This document shows positions 12,071 through 20,998 of a stretch of 64,000 nt of DNA, piece by piece. Made by a program: the position numbers and the translations under genes. Under the pieces are notes generated by a model. The model saw only the letters and a program-made list of their open reading frames with translations, was not told the DNA's origin and ran no database searches. The stretch spans positions 5,084,001-5,148,000 of the forward strand of contig CM065647.1 of the NCBI GenBank assembly GCA_033220425.1. Reading direction: 5' to 3'. Source of the DNA: Lepraria neglecta (lineage: Eukaryota > Ascomycota > Lecanoromycetes > Lecanorales > Stereocaulaceae). Position 1 is the first letter of the stretch. Every line of letters begins with the position of its first letter.

Positions 12071-12353
12071 AGCTATACTCAAATAGGAAGGAGGTATTGT
12101 AATCGCGTTTTCAGGCCTGATTTCGAATTCGATTTGCGATGTGATATAGCAAGCACATTCATATATTTGAGAATTCGGGTGGATGTGCCACACTATGTAT
12201 CTAAGATATGGCTATTCTGGATATCAGGGCCTCTTTCACTACTAGTCCGCTGCCTCCGAGTATGTTGTAGAGCCCCAATTCGGTCAGTTCGCTATGCAAT
12301 GTCCTTGAATGGAGGTGTTTATGTGGACAACATTGCTAATTTTTTAGAAGTTT

Positions 12354-12408
12354 GCCTAATTAGGCTTAGCGCCTGCCGGTTGTAGGGTCCTGCCGGTTGT
12401 GGGGTCAA
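12354..12408 (-). repeat. Right terminal inverted repeat
   Basis: This is the 55-bp inverted partner of the left arm. It ends GGGGTCAA immediately before the TA target duplication. Confidence 0.93.
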
Positions 12409-12622
12409 TACGAGTACCTTTGCCAAGACGGCGCTAGCGAAAAGCAACTCTAACCGATGAGGCTCTCTTGCGCATAAAGAGCCTCCGATTTTCCACAGCT
12501 CTTTCCTCTCCCAACACCTTTTCATACATTCTCAAGCTCATAGAAACACTCAGACACACTCACAGATACCGTACATACCTCAAAACATCCACAGAAAGCA
12601 TCAAACCCCAAAAAGCCACATC

Positions 12623-13113
12623 ATGACCAAGCCGACCACCTGCTGCGGCCGCTCTAGCGAAGCTTGCGTCTGCGCTTCCCAGGCCAAGTGCTCCTGTGGC
12701 AAGCAGTCTGCTCTCAACTGCAACTGTGAGAAGGCAAAGACGGAGAACACCGTTACTGGCGCGAGATGCTCATGCCGTAAGTCAACCTACTCTTCCAAGT
12801 GTTGCTGCTTCGAACCCTCTTCTCGAGCTTCGTGTCTGCTTTACAACATGCCTTTACTAACGTATGTTCGTTCACTAGGTGCCCGTCCAGCTGGCGAATG
12901 CACCTGCGACCGTGCAGCTACTGAGAACTCCAAGGTCGCCGGATCTACTTGCTCTTGCGGCGCCCGTCCTGCCAGTGAGTCACCTCTTGTGCAGCCCCAT
13001 TTCAAGTAAAACAATCCTAACAGCCTACAGATGCCTGCAGCTGCGAGAAAGCTTCTGACGGCGGCCTCCTCCCCACCGAGACCGACTTCACCACCAAGAC
13101 AGCTGGTGCTTAG
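12623..13113 (+). CDS. Cysteine-rich metallothionein-like protein
   Basis: Three exons (12623-12776, 12879-12974, 13031-13113) encode 110 aa. Cysteines occur as CC, CVC, CSC, CNC and CTC clusters arranged in diverged repeats, each with a CxC pair, a short linker containing ENT/ENS, and a second CxC (for example RCSCRARPAGECTCDRA). The C-terminus (GLLPTETDFTTK) is Cys-free. This pattern matches a family of small fungal Cys-rich proteins described as metallothionein-like or copper-resistance-associated (CRD2-like; I believe DUF7871, from memory). Binding of Cu(I) or Zn(II) in the cytosol is the likely role but is inferred from composition. The two introns (102 and 56 bp) fall near repeat boundaries, so the repeats probably grew by duplication. 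The transposon ends 215 bp upstream of the start codon, within the likely promoter. Confidence 0.85.
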
Positions 13114-13893
13114 AATCCCTCTTCACTACACACTTAGGAGCACATTGCATAGCTAAGGCGAACGGCATACGGAAAGGAGTTTTATGGCTTTTACTCTGGC
13201 ACGACTATACCATGATGTTATTTGGCGGAAAGAATTTTTGCTGCGGAGGGGCATATTGCATGCATGGAAGGTGCTTTGCATGACAGAAACTTGCTATTGC
13301 TTGCTAGAGTTTTAGTCTAGCTCTACAGTGACACTTGAACACAGGTTCTCAAACTCATGCTGTTCGGTGATTTTGCAGTTCGCTTGCCAGATCAATCCCC
13401 TGCCCCCTTCCTGAATCGTCCTTTGAGCGCTAGAGTAGGACAGGTCAAAACATGCCAAGACCCTTCGTTGACGCTAGCAGCGGAGACCGTCAATCCACCG
13501 CAGAGCTTGTTTCCTGGACCCCTCCGGTTATAGGAAATAGAACGCTCTCTAATGGCAACAAATACCATAATTCCATTACACTAATCTCCCACAAGGCTTC
13601 ATCTTGACCCCTCGATACTCTAGGAACCCTCTGACATTCGAGACCTTCCGTTCAGGATCCACCCAGATCCAACCCTCAGAACTCGACAGCCACCAAAGGC
13701 GGAGCGGAGCACGTCAGCCCCTGTCCCCCATTTCAAGCCAAGCACCGTTGAGCTCAGAGGAGGTCAACAGAGCAGCTGGCAACCAGCAACACCAACCACA
13801 CCTCCCCTCCCCAAAGCTGGCGCAACCTCCAAACTGGCGAGCGCTGCGGCAGCCGGCTTCCTGGGCCGGTCCACATCATCTAACAACACCTCC
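13114..13893. other. Intergenic region and AP-2 alpha 5' leader
   Basis: About 780 bp between the Cys-rich gene and AP-2 alpha. The frame of AP-2 alpha stays open upstream of its ATG back to a TAG near 13621 but contains no further ATG. The apparent ORF at 13604-13951 is in another frame and is low-complexity leader sequence. Confidence 0.5.
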
Positions 13894-16870
13894 ATGCGTG
13901 GCCTGGTCCAATTCATCGCCGACCTACGCAACGCCCGAGCCCGCGAGCTAGAAGAAAAGCGCATAAACAAAGAGCTAGCGAACATACGGCAGAAGTTCAA
14001 AGACGGCAACCTCAATGGTTATCACAGGAAGAAATACGTGTGCAAACTGTTATATATTTACATCTTGGGATGGAATGTCGACTTTGGGCATTTGGAGGCG
14101 GTGAATTTGATATCTGCGAATAAATACTCTGAAAAGCAGATTGGTTATTTGGCTGTTACGCTGTTCTTGCATGAGCAGCATGAGTTGTTGCATTTGGTGG
14201 TGAATAGTATAAGGAAGGATTTGTTGGGGCATAATGAGTTGTTTAATTGTTTGGCGCTGCATGCCATTGCGAATGTGGGGGGTAGGGAGATGGGTGAGGC
14301 GCTGAGCGGGGATGTACATATGCTGCTCATTTCACCGTACGTATGAACTCGCCCAGGAGAGGGATGACGGCTGACACTCGCAGGACGTCGAAAGCATTCG
14401 TCAAGAAGAAGGCTGCTCTCACCCTGTTACGGCTGTACAGAAAGTATCCAGGAATAGTGCAACAAGAATGGGCGGAACGAATCATTTCCTTGATGGACGA
14501 TCCAGACATGGGGGTGTGCCTTTCTGTCACGTCCTTAGTGATGGCCTTAGCCCAAGATCAGCCGGATCAGTACAAAGGTGGGTATGTCAAGGCGGCGCAA
14601 CGGTTAAAGAGGATAGTCGTGGACAACGACATTGCGCCGGACTACTTATACTACAAGGTTCCTTGCCCATGGATACAAGTCAAGCTGTTACGGTTGATGC
14701 AGTACTATCCTCCATCAGGTCCGTATCTATCAGTTCCGATTGTTCGTCCATTGCTAACACGCATACAGAAGATACACATGTCCGAAGTCTTATTCGGGAG
14801 TCATTACAACAAATCCTACAAGAAGCGATGACGATGCCAAAGAACGTACAACAAAATAACGCCCAGAACGCCGTCCTCTTTGAAGCCATAAATCTTGTCA
14901 TACATTTAGACACAGAACATAGCCTCATGGTCCAGATCTCCTCAAGACTAGGGAAATTCATACAGTCACGCGAGACCAACGTGAGATATTTGGGACTGGA
15001 TGCTATGACACACTTCGCTGCTCGAGCGGAAACGCTGGATCCGATCAAAAGGCATCAAAATATCATCATTAATTCGTTACGAGACAGGGACATCAGCGTT
15101 AGGCGGAAAGGCCTGGATTTGCTGTACAGCATGTGCGACCCAACGAATTCGCAGCCGATCGTTAACGAGCTCCTGAAGTATCTGCAAAGCGCGGACTTCG
15201 CAATACGAGAAGAGATGGTCCTCAAAATCGCTATCTTGACTGAGAAGTACGCTACGGACATACAGTGGTACGTGGACATATTGTTGCGGCTCATCGCTAT
15301 GGCGGGTGATCATGTCAGCGACGAAGTCTGGCAGCGAGTCATCCAAATCGTGACCAACAATGAGGAGCTGCAAGTGTATGCTGCACAGAACATTCTTGAT
15401 TATGTCAAGGCAGAGCAATGCCACGAGACGTTGATCAAGATCGGAGGATACCTGCTGGGCGAGTTTGGGCACTTGATTGCCGACACCAAAGGCTGCAGTC
15501 CAATTGAACAGTTCTTGGCTCTCCAAGCGAAGATGATGGGCTGTTCTTCTAGCACAAGAGCAATATTGCTTTCATCCTTTGTCAAATTCGTCAACCTCTT
15601 CCCCGAAATCAAGCCACAACTGCTGCACATCTTCCGAGCTTATAGCCATACGTTGGATTCTGAGCTTCAACAAAGGTCCTGTGAGTATCTCACGCTCGCC
15701 ACATTACCGACGGACGACCTCCTACGAACAGTCTGCGATGAAATGCCACCCTTCCCCGAACGAACATCAGCTCTTCTCTCCCGCCTCCACGGCAAACATG
15801 CTGGCACAGGCGACAAACGCACTTGGATAGTCGGTGGCAAGGACGCTAATGCCGATTCCACAGAAATTCTGCTCACCCAATCTACCGGCCTGAAACGCTC
15901 CTTCACCCCTACAGCCAATGGGACGCTCTCTACAACCAATGGTACCCATCCAACTACCAACGGGACATCCGCCGCCACCACAAACGGGACGCATGGTCTC
16001 GAAGACGTCGAACAAACTGCCCCACCCAAAGTACCTAATCTCGCGTCCGCTGCTCATCTATCCCAAGGCTGGGAATTTGGCTATCGCCGCCTTCTCTTCT
16101 CCGCCGAAGCTATCCTCTACGAGGATGCACAAATCCAAATTGGCGTGCGAAGTGAGTACCGAGGCTCCATGGGCTGTCTAATCCTCTACTTCACCAATCG
16201 CACTTCCACCGCCATCGGCAGCTTCACCACCACCCTCGACAACCCTAATCCCACAGAACAATTACGAATCGACACCAAAAGCCTTCCAGATTCAACGATC
16301 CACTCAGACGCCCAAGCACAGCAAACAGTAATGTTTGAAGCCAAAGGCATCTTCTCCCTCCCTCCCACAATCCGTGTCTCCTACCTCGCCGGCGCTTTAC
16401 AAGCACTCACTCTCCAGCTCCCAGTTGTGATGCACAAGTTCATGGACGCAGCTGACCTTACAGCCGACGACTTCTTCAAGCGATGGCGGCAGATTGGTGG
16501 TGCGCCTCGAGAGGCTCAACGCGTCTTTGGTCTTCAAGGCGGCGGCGGAGGGAGGGTTATGGGTGACGCGGCATGGACGAAACGGGTGGCAGAAGCTTTT
16601 GGATGGGGGGTCTTGAGGGGCATAGATCCGAATGAGAAGAATGTCGTCGGGGCCAGTGTGCTGCATACGGGGCTGGGGAAGCTGGGGTGTCTGTTAAGGC
16701 TAGAACCGAATTGGGAGACCCAGGTTTGTTTCTTGGATTACACTCTATGGATCTAGGCTGACAATGCCTAGTTATACCGTATCACGATTCGAGCGACGGA
16801 TGAGAGCGTACCGCCTGTGCTTATGAAGATGATGGAGGAAACATATTCGATGGGCGTGGCTAGGGATTGA
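13894..16870 (+). CDS. AP-2 complex subunit alpha (alpha-adaptin)
   Basis: Large subunit of the AP-2 clathrin adaptor, acting in endocytosis at the plasma membrane. Four exons (13894-14336, 14384-14718, 14769-16723, 16772-16870) give 943 aa, the usual adaptin length. The start MRGLVQFIADLRNARAREL and the following INKELANIRQKFKDG and KKYVCKLLYIYILGW are the conserved opening of alpha-adaptin, which holds the PIP2-binding basic residues. The trunk of helical repeats runs to about residue 640. A hinge rich in T-N-G-T repeats follows (about 655-700), then the C-terminal ear (WEFGYRRLLFSAEAILYEDA onward) ending YSMGVARD. Introns are short, with canonical sites. I chose the ATG at 13894 because it matches the family start exactly and no upstream ATG exists in frame. 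Confidence 0.95.
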
Positions 16871-17345
16871 AAAAGCATGGACTCAACGGTACAGAAAACA
16901 GTACACAGTGAAGAAGTCTGGAGACATGAATGTATGAATGGCGGTGGATACTAAACGAGGGAATGCATTTACGGTGCATTAGGCGGCAATAGCGTTTCAC
17001 TTCTGGGCACAATCATAGCATTACTTGGTTTTACTTTAGGGTGTTGTGTATATACGGAAGCAAAGAAGATTTTGTATTAAATTGGTGTGTATTTTGAGAA
17101 ACTTTCTACAAAGGACAATTCTCTTACCTCACAGTGTGCTCGTTAAGGTATTTTCGGACTGTATGCTGTCCACGAATCATAGTGTCCAAGTAGCCCTTTC
17201 AAGCGTATATATGTGCATCTCACACGTCAAGGCGTTTCATGATGCAAAGCTTTATTGATCCTCACGTAAGCGTAAGCTACTTGCTAAAACTACGAATAGT
17301 AGCGCTTTCGCTTTTGCCCTAGCGCTCGCAACCCTTCCTCTTCCT
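16871..17345. other. Convergent intergenic region
   Basis: This holds the 3' flanks of AP-2 alpha (+) and eL13 (-). It is AT-rich with short ORFs only. No gene is seen. Confidence 0.5.
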
Positions 17346-18421
17346 TTACTTCTTCGTAGCAGCAGCCTCCTCGGCCTTAGCCTTCGCCCTCTTCTCCCTC
17401 ACCCCAACTAACCGCGCCTCACTCCTCGCCTCCCTCAACTTCCTATACGCACCACCCTCAATAGGCTCCGGCATCTCGCTCCTCTTGACCTCAGTGACCG
17501 CCTCCAGCTTGCCCTTGTTCAAAATAGGCATGACATGGTGTGCTTTCCTCGAGACCCTGATATCTCCATTCTCGTGCTTAGCGATCTCGTCTTTTGTGGA
17601 GTCGAGCTTCTTGTGTTGACCGGTACGACGGGGGAAGAGAATGATGCGCTCGCGGTAGGCCTTTAGGCGGGTGACGTTTTCGGCTAGGGATTCCATGGAG
17701 AGGTTGGCACGGCGGGGGTCGACTGATATGCCGATTGTGGGGGCGAGGGCGCGGGGGATGCCTGCTTCCTGCAAAGAGAATACAAAGTCAACTTCTGTGT
17801 CTGGAGGACCGTAGACCGTGGTGAGAGTGTCAATGGAACAGGTCTTGAGAGTGGACATTCCGATGGTCTCTGTCACTTTCGAAGTCTAGTACAAATTTGC
17901 TTACCTTGAGTTCAACGAGCGAGAATCCACGGCCGGCGCGCACACGACGGTTGTATTTGATGGATGGGCAGCGCACTATAGGCTTGAGCTTGTCGACTGG
18001 GCGAGGAGCGAGGGCTACGGCTTTGGAGAGACGGGCATTGCGGCGGCGGGATTTGCGTCCGGGCTATGTATTCAATATCAGCATGCCTCCCCATTATTTG
18101 TCCCGCCTTAGAGCTTGTGGATGTAGGTGGAGGTGGGTGGAGGTTGGAGGTTTGGTTTTGGAGGTGGTGGGGTTTTCGTACCTGGTCGAAGTGGGTGCGG
18201 ACACGACGCTGCCAATCCTTGCGAAAATCTGTGGGATATCAGTATGTTTTCTATCGTGTTGGGAAGCCAGAGGGTGGGCGTACGGTTGTGCTGTATCTGT
18301 TGATTGTGCTTGATCGTCTATGAGAGGTTGCATTGTCAGTCAATGTCCTTCCAGCCTCCATTGCTTCCATATACGGTCTCCAGTCCATCGAAGAGCCTGC
18401 TCAGAGGGATATGCTTACCAT
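17346..18421 (-). CDS. rpl13: 60S ribosomal protein L13 (eL13)
   Basis: Structural protein of the large ribosomal subunit. Five exons: 18419-18421 (the ATG alone), 18285-18318, 18182-18228, 17905-18063 and 17346-17768, giving 221 aa. The spliced N-terminus [21 protein letters not shown] followed by [18 protein letters not shown] is the eL13 signature. [20 protein letters not shown] and [20 protein letters not shown] follow, and the C-terminus is Lys/Ala-rich. Introns are 100, 56, 118 and 136 bp, longer and more numerous than in neighbouring genes, as is common for fungal ribosomal protein genes. The single-codon first exon explains why a simple ORF scan finds only the last two-thirds. I looked for C/D-box snoRNA signals in the first intron and found no convincing C box. 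Confidence 0.93.
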
Positions 18422-18876
18422 TATGACGGTTGACGATCAGGTTGTGGGCGTTGTCGTGCTACTCGCTAGCAGAGGTGATGTTTTTCGAGGTTTCGGTAAA
18501 GGCGATCTTAGTGCGAAGTGTGAGAGCTCGCTTAAACAAATCTTGGCGTCCTTCATCCAAGATTGTAGATCTAGGACTATATGTTGAGGGCAAATTGCGA
18601 ACCCCTGATCAACTTCACTCCAAATGCATGACTGAACTCATTTAAACCGTCTTCTATTTTCTCCTGTTCTACACACAATGAAGCCTTTCTATTTTCCTCG
18701 CCCAAACTCATAATCCAAGCATATCGCAAGCCAGCTATGAACAAGTCTGCCGGATATGTACAGCATCACCAAGAACATTGAAGAATAGAAGCGAAGAGTG
18801 GCAATGCATAGCTGAAGGTGAAATCGTCTTGAGAAAGCAACTCCTCTAATACTCGTGTCACACTTCAACAAAACTT
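18422..18876. other. eL13 upstream region
   Basis: 455 bp between the eL13 start codon and the stop of the coiled-coil gene. A CT-rich stretch near 18660-18690 is the only compositional feature seen. It contains the eL13 promoter. Confidence 0.45.
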
Positions 18877-20403
18877 TTAATGCCCGGGACTGGGCCAGCT
18901 CTTGATGCCCAATCCAACTCGTGCTGATCCAGAATCAGCCATTCGGGCCTTCTTGCTACTTCTCACAATCTCATCGTGCGAGCTGATATCACCTCCTCGC
19001 TTTGGCGAAGCCTCCATTCTTCCTAGGCTGGGCTTCTTGACGTGACCGAATAACTTGGCTTGCATCAACTTGGATGAGTCGGGTGTATGACTCGGTGCTG
19101 CACTTCTCTCGTTCTGTGGCGACTCCAGTGAGCGACGGAGCATACTGGCTGCCAATTGGCTTGCCTGAGATCCGGGTAGATCTTCATCAACGAAAGGGTC
19201 GCCCTCGTTATCAGTCACAGATATCGTGCTGTCTCGATCCTCTCGGGCACGAGAGTCTTCATGGTAGGCGAGTTGGGTGCCAGGTGCGGAGAAGCTGACT
19301 CGATGGTCTGTCATAGTGCGATCACTAGGAGTGATCATAGGGTTGTCTGCGGTGACCGGCCTCGATTGATCGGGCGTTTGCGGAAGAGATGATAAAGAAT
19401 GAGCACCTCGCATATGCTGGTGTTGTATCTTTCTCGGCCTTGGCGGAGTGGGCGTTGCTGGAACGCTACTGGCTTGTCTATTAAGGTAGTCGCCCGCAAG
19501 CAGGAGATTGTCGATCGGATCTTGACTGCCAACAGTCTGGTTATGCTCGTGAAGTTGCCTGCCGTGTGTAGCAGGTGTTCTGGGTGTACCCTTGTGCAAA
19601 GGCGTGTTGTACTCCAAAATTGGTGTGCCATTAATCGATATCGCGCCGCTTGACTGCATCTCGTTCAGGTGATCCCGGTTCTCTTTGATACGTTGACGAA
19701 GTAGGTGAATGGTCACCTTCAAATCCGCATTCTGTCCGTCTAGCTGAGCGATGATTTTCTTCGACGATCGCAGACGCTTCTCCAGGATCGTATTTTCAGT
19801 TTGAAGCTCCCGGCAGTGTGCCAAAGCAAGATGGAGGTTGCGTTGCATCGATGCCTGAGGAGATCGAGGGCTGAAGCTGATACGATGTACTGGGCTGCCT
19901 TCCTGCAGGACTTGAACCTCCCGTCGGGTGGCTTCATGCTCCACTTCGGCTCGCTTTGCCGACTCCTCCGTCTCAATTGCCAACAAATTGTGTTGGAGCT
20001 TTGAGTGAGCGGCTGTCACCCGAGCTTCTCCAAGCGCGGGTAGTAATTCAGAAACGAGGCGTCGCAGTTCTTCCTCGTTCATCTTCTCGACGGATTCCAG
20101 ACTAGGCACCTCCCCATATAGCCCATTGGATGTTATGGGTGGGCCAGTCTTCAAGGTTGCAGGAGGAGACGCGAGCGAATGTTCTCCTCTGCCGGGGAAT
20201 TTGGCCTGGGTTGATTTTGCCAATGGTTTTGGTATTTGGGTTGAGGGTGGTGGTGTTATGGCGAATGCTCGAGCAGGATAGCCCAGCTGGGCATCCTTGT
20301 CGCTGCCGTCTTTAGCACGCACAGGACTAGTCGAAGGTCTTGATCCGCTCCGGCGCATTGAAGACTCGGGTCTTGGGGTTCGTGGAGCTGCTAAGTCGGA
20401 CAT
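18877..20403 (-). CDS. Coiled-coil protein, Ser/Pro-rich, unknown function
   Basis: One uninterrupted exon of 508 aa. Residues 1-100 are Pro/Ser/Thr-rich and disordered-looking. Residues about 105-260 form a predicted coiled coil with a central break at SPVHRISFSPRSPQAS; the helical parts include EKMNEEELRRLVSELLPALG and NADLKVTIHLLRQRIKENR. The C-terminal half is again Ser/Thr/Pro-rich with many SP/TP sites and basic clusters (for example SSKKARMA near the end), suggesting phosphorylation and possibly nuclear localisation. I do not recognise the family. Its start lies 595 bp from that of the divergent LRR gene. Confidence 0.75.
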   Translation of the reverse strand: MSDLAAPRTPRPESSMRRSGSRPSTSPVRAKDGSDKDAQLGYPARAFAITPPPSTQIPKPLAKSTQAKFPGRGEHSLASPPATLKTGPPITSNGLYGEVPSLESVEKMNEEELRRLVSELLPALGEARVTAAHSKLQHNLLAIETEESAKRAEVEHEATRREVQVLQEGSPVHRISFSPRSPQASMQRNLHLALAHCRELQTENTILEKRLRSSKKIIAQLDGQNADLKVTIHLLRQRIKENRDHLNEMQSSGAISINGTPILEYNTPLHKGTPRTPATHGRQLHEHNQTVGSQDPIDNLLLAGDYLNRQASSVPATPTPPRPRKIQHQHMRGAHSLSSLPQTPDQSRPVTADNPMITPSDRTMTDHRVSFSAPGTQLAYHEDSRAREDRDSTISVTDNEGDPFVDEDLPGSQASQLAASMLRRSLESPQNERSAAPSHTPDSSKLMQAKLFGHVKKPSLGRMEASPKRGGDISSHDEIVRSSKKARMADSGSARVGLGIKSWPSPGH

Positions 20404-20998
20404 ATTGCTGTCGCTGTAGAGAGTGGATGATGGATCTTGGAAGGATGTTGCCAGAGTGTACTCTGATCAGGAAACTGGAAAGTGTTGCACAAGCTGTTGT
20501 GGGTTCGTTGCTAGGCAGCCTGGACGGCTTATCTGTCGATTACGACGCTGAGCTGTGCGGGGTTCGAATGCAGAGCGATAGAAGCGAGAGGAAGCTGCGG
20601 CGAAAACGATAGTATGCGCGATCCTAAAGAAGGATGCGAGAGGAGAGCTGGTCTCCTGCTGGCGCAAGGTGCATGTCGAGGAGGTTGGGGAGTCTGTTCT
20701 GCAGCAAGGTTGTCCGCATGATCAGGCCGAAGATGGCTGGGCCGGTGTGTTGCGGGAGACAGCGCTAGACCGTGCCCCAAGCCACTAGTGCCGTTGCAGG
20801 GGTAACAGATAAAAAGGGTCAATATAAGACTTGTGTACATGCAGCTTTGTGTTGCACATTCAAAAGTAATGAGACGCATGAATGATGATTTTGACATTAG
20901 AATTCATCAAGAATTGTGCATTGGTGTAGTAATGCTAACTTGAAGCCTGTGGACCCTTCAAATTCATTTTCTGCCTTTATCCAAGGGACTGGCATACC
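20404..20998. promoter_or_regulatory. Divergent promoter region, coiled-coil and LRR genes
   Basis: 595 bp between divergent start codons. ORFs inside are short and composition-driven. No specific factor site is recognised. Confidence 0.45.

Larger units (their letters stand above)
9992..12408 (+). mobile_element. Pogo/Fot1-like DNA transposon (Tc1/mariner superfamily)
   Basis: The element is 2417 bp with 55-bp terminal inverted repeats (9992-10046 and 12354-12408) that differ at only two positions. It is flanked by a TA dinucleotide on both sides (9990-9991 and 12409-12410), the target duplication of the Tc1/mariner superfamily. Each terminal repeat begins TTGACCCC and contains ACAACCGGCAG twice, 17 bp apart (left end 10000-10010 and 10017-10027), a likely double transposase-binding site. 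Inside is a broken pogo-type transposase. The near-identical ends suggest a fairly recent insertion. Confidence 0.93.

Noticed and set aside
13604-13951. ORF of 115 codons before AP-2 alpha
   Set aside because: It runs in a different frame, overlaps the adaptin start and is low-complexity Pro/Ser/Gln; treated as leader sequence.
18319-18418. Possible snoRNA in the first eL13 intron
   Set aside because: CTGA words occur, but no C box or pairing stem was found.
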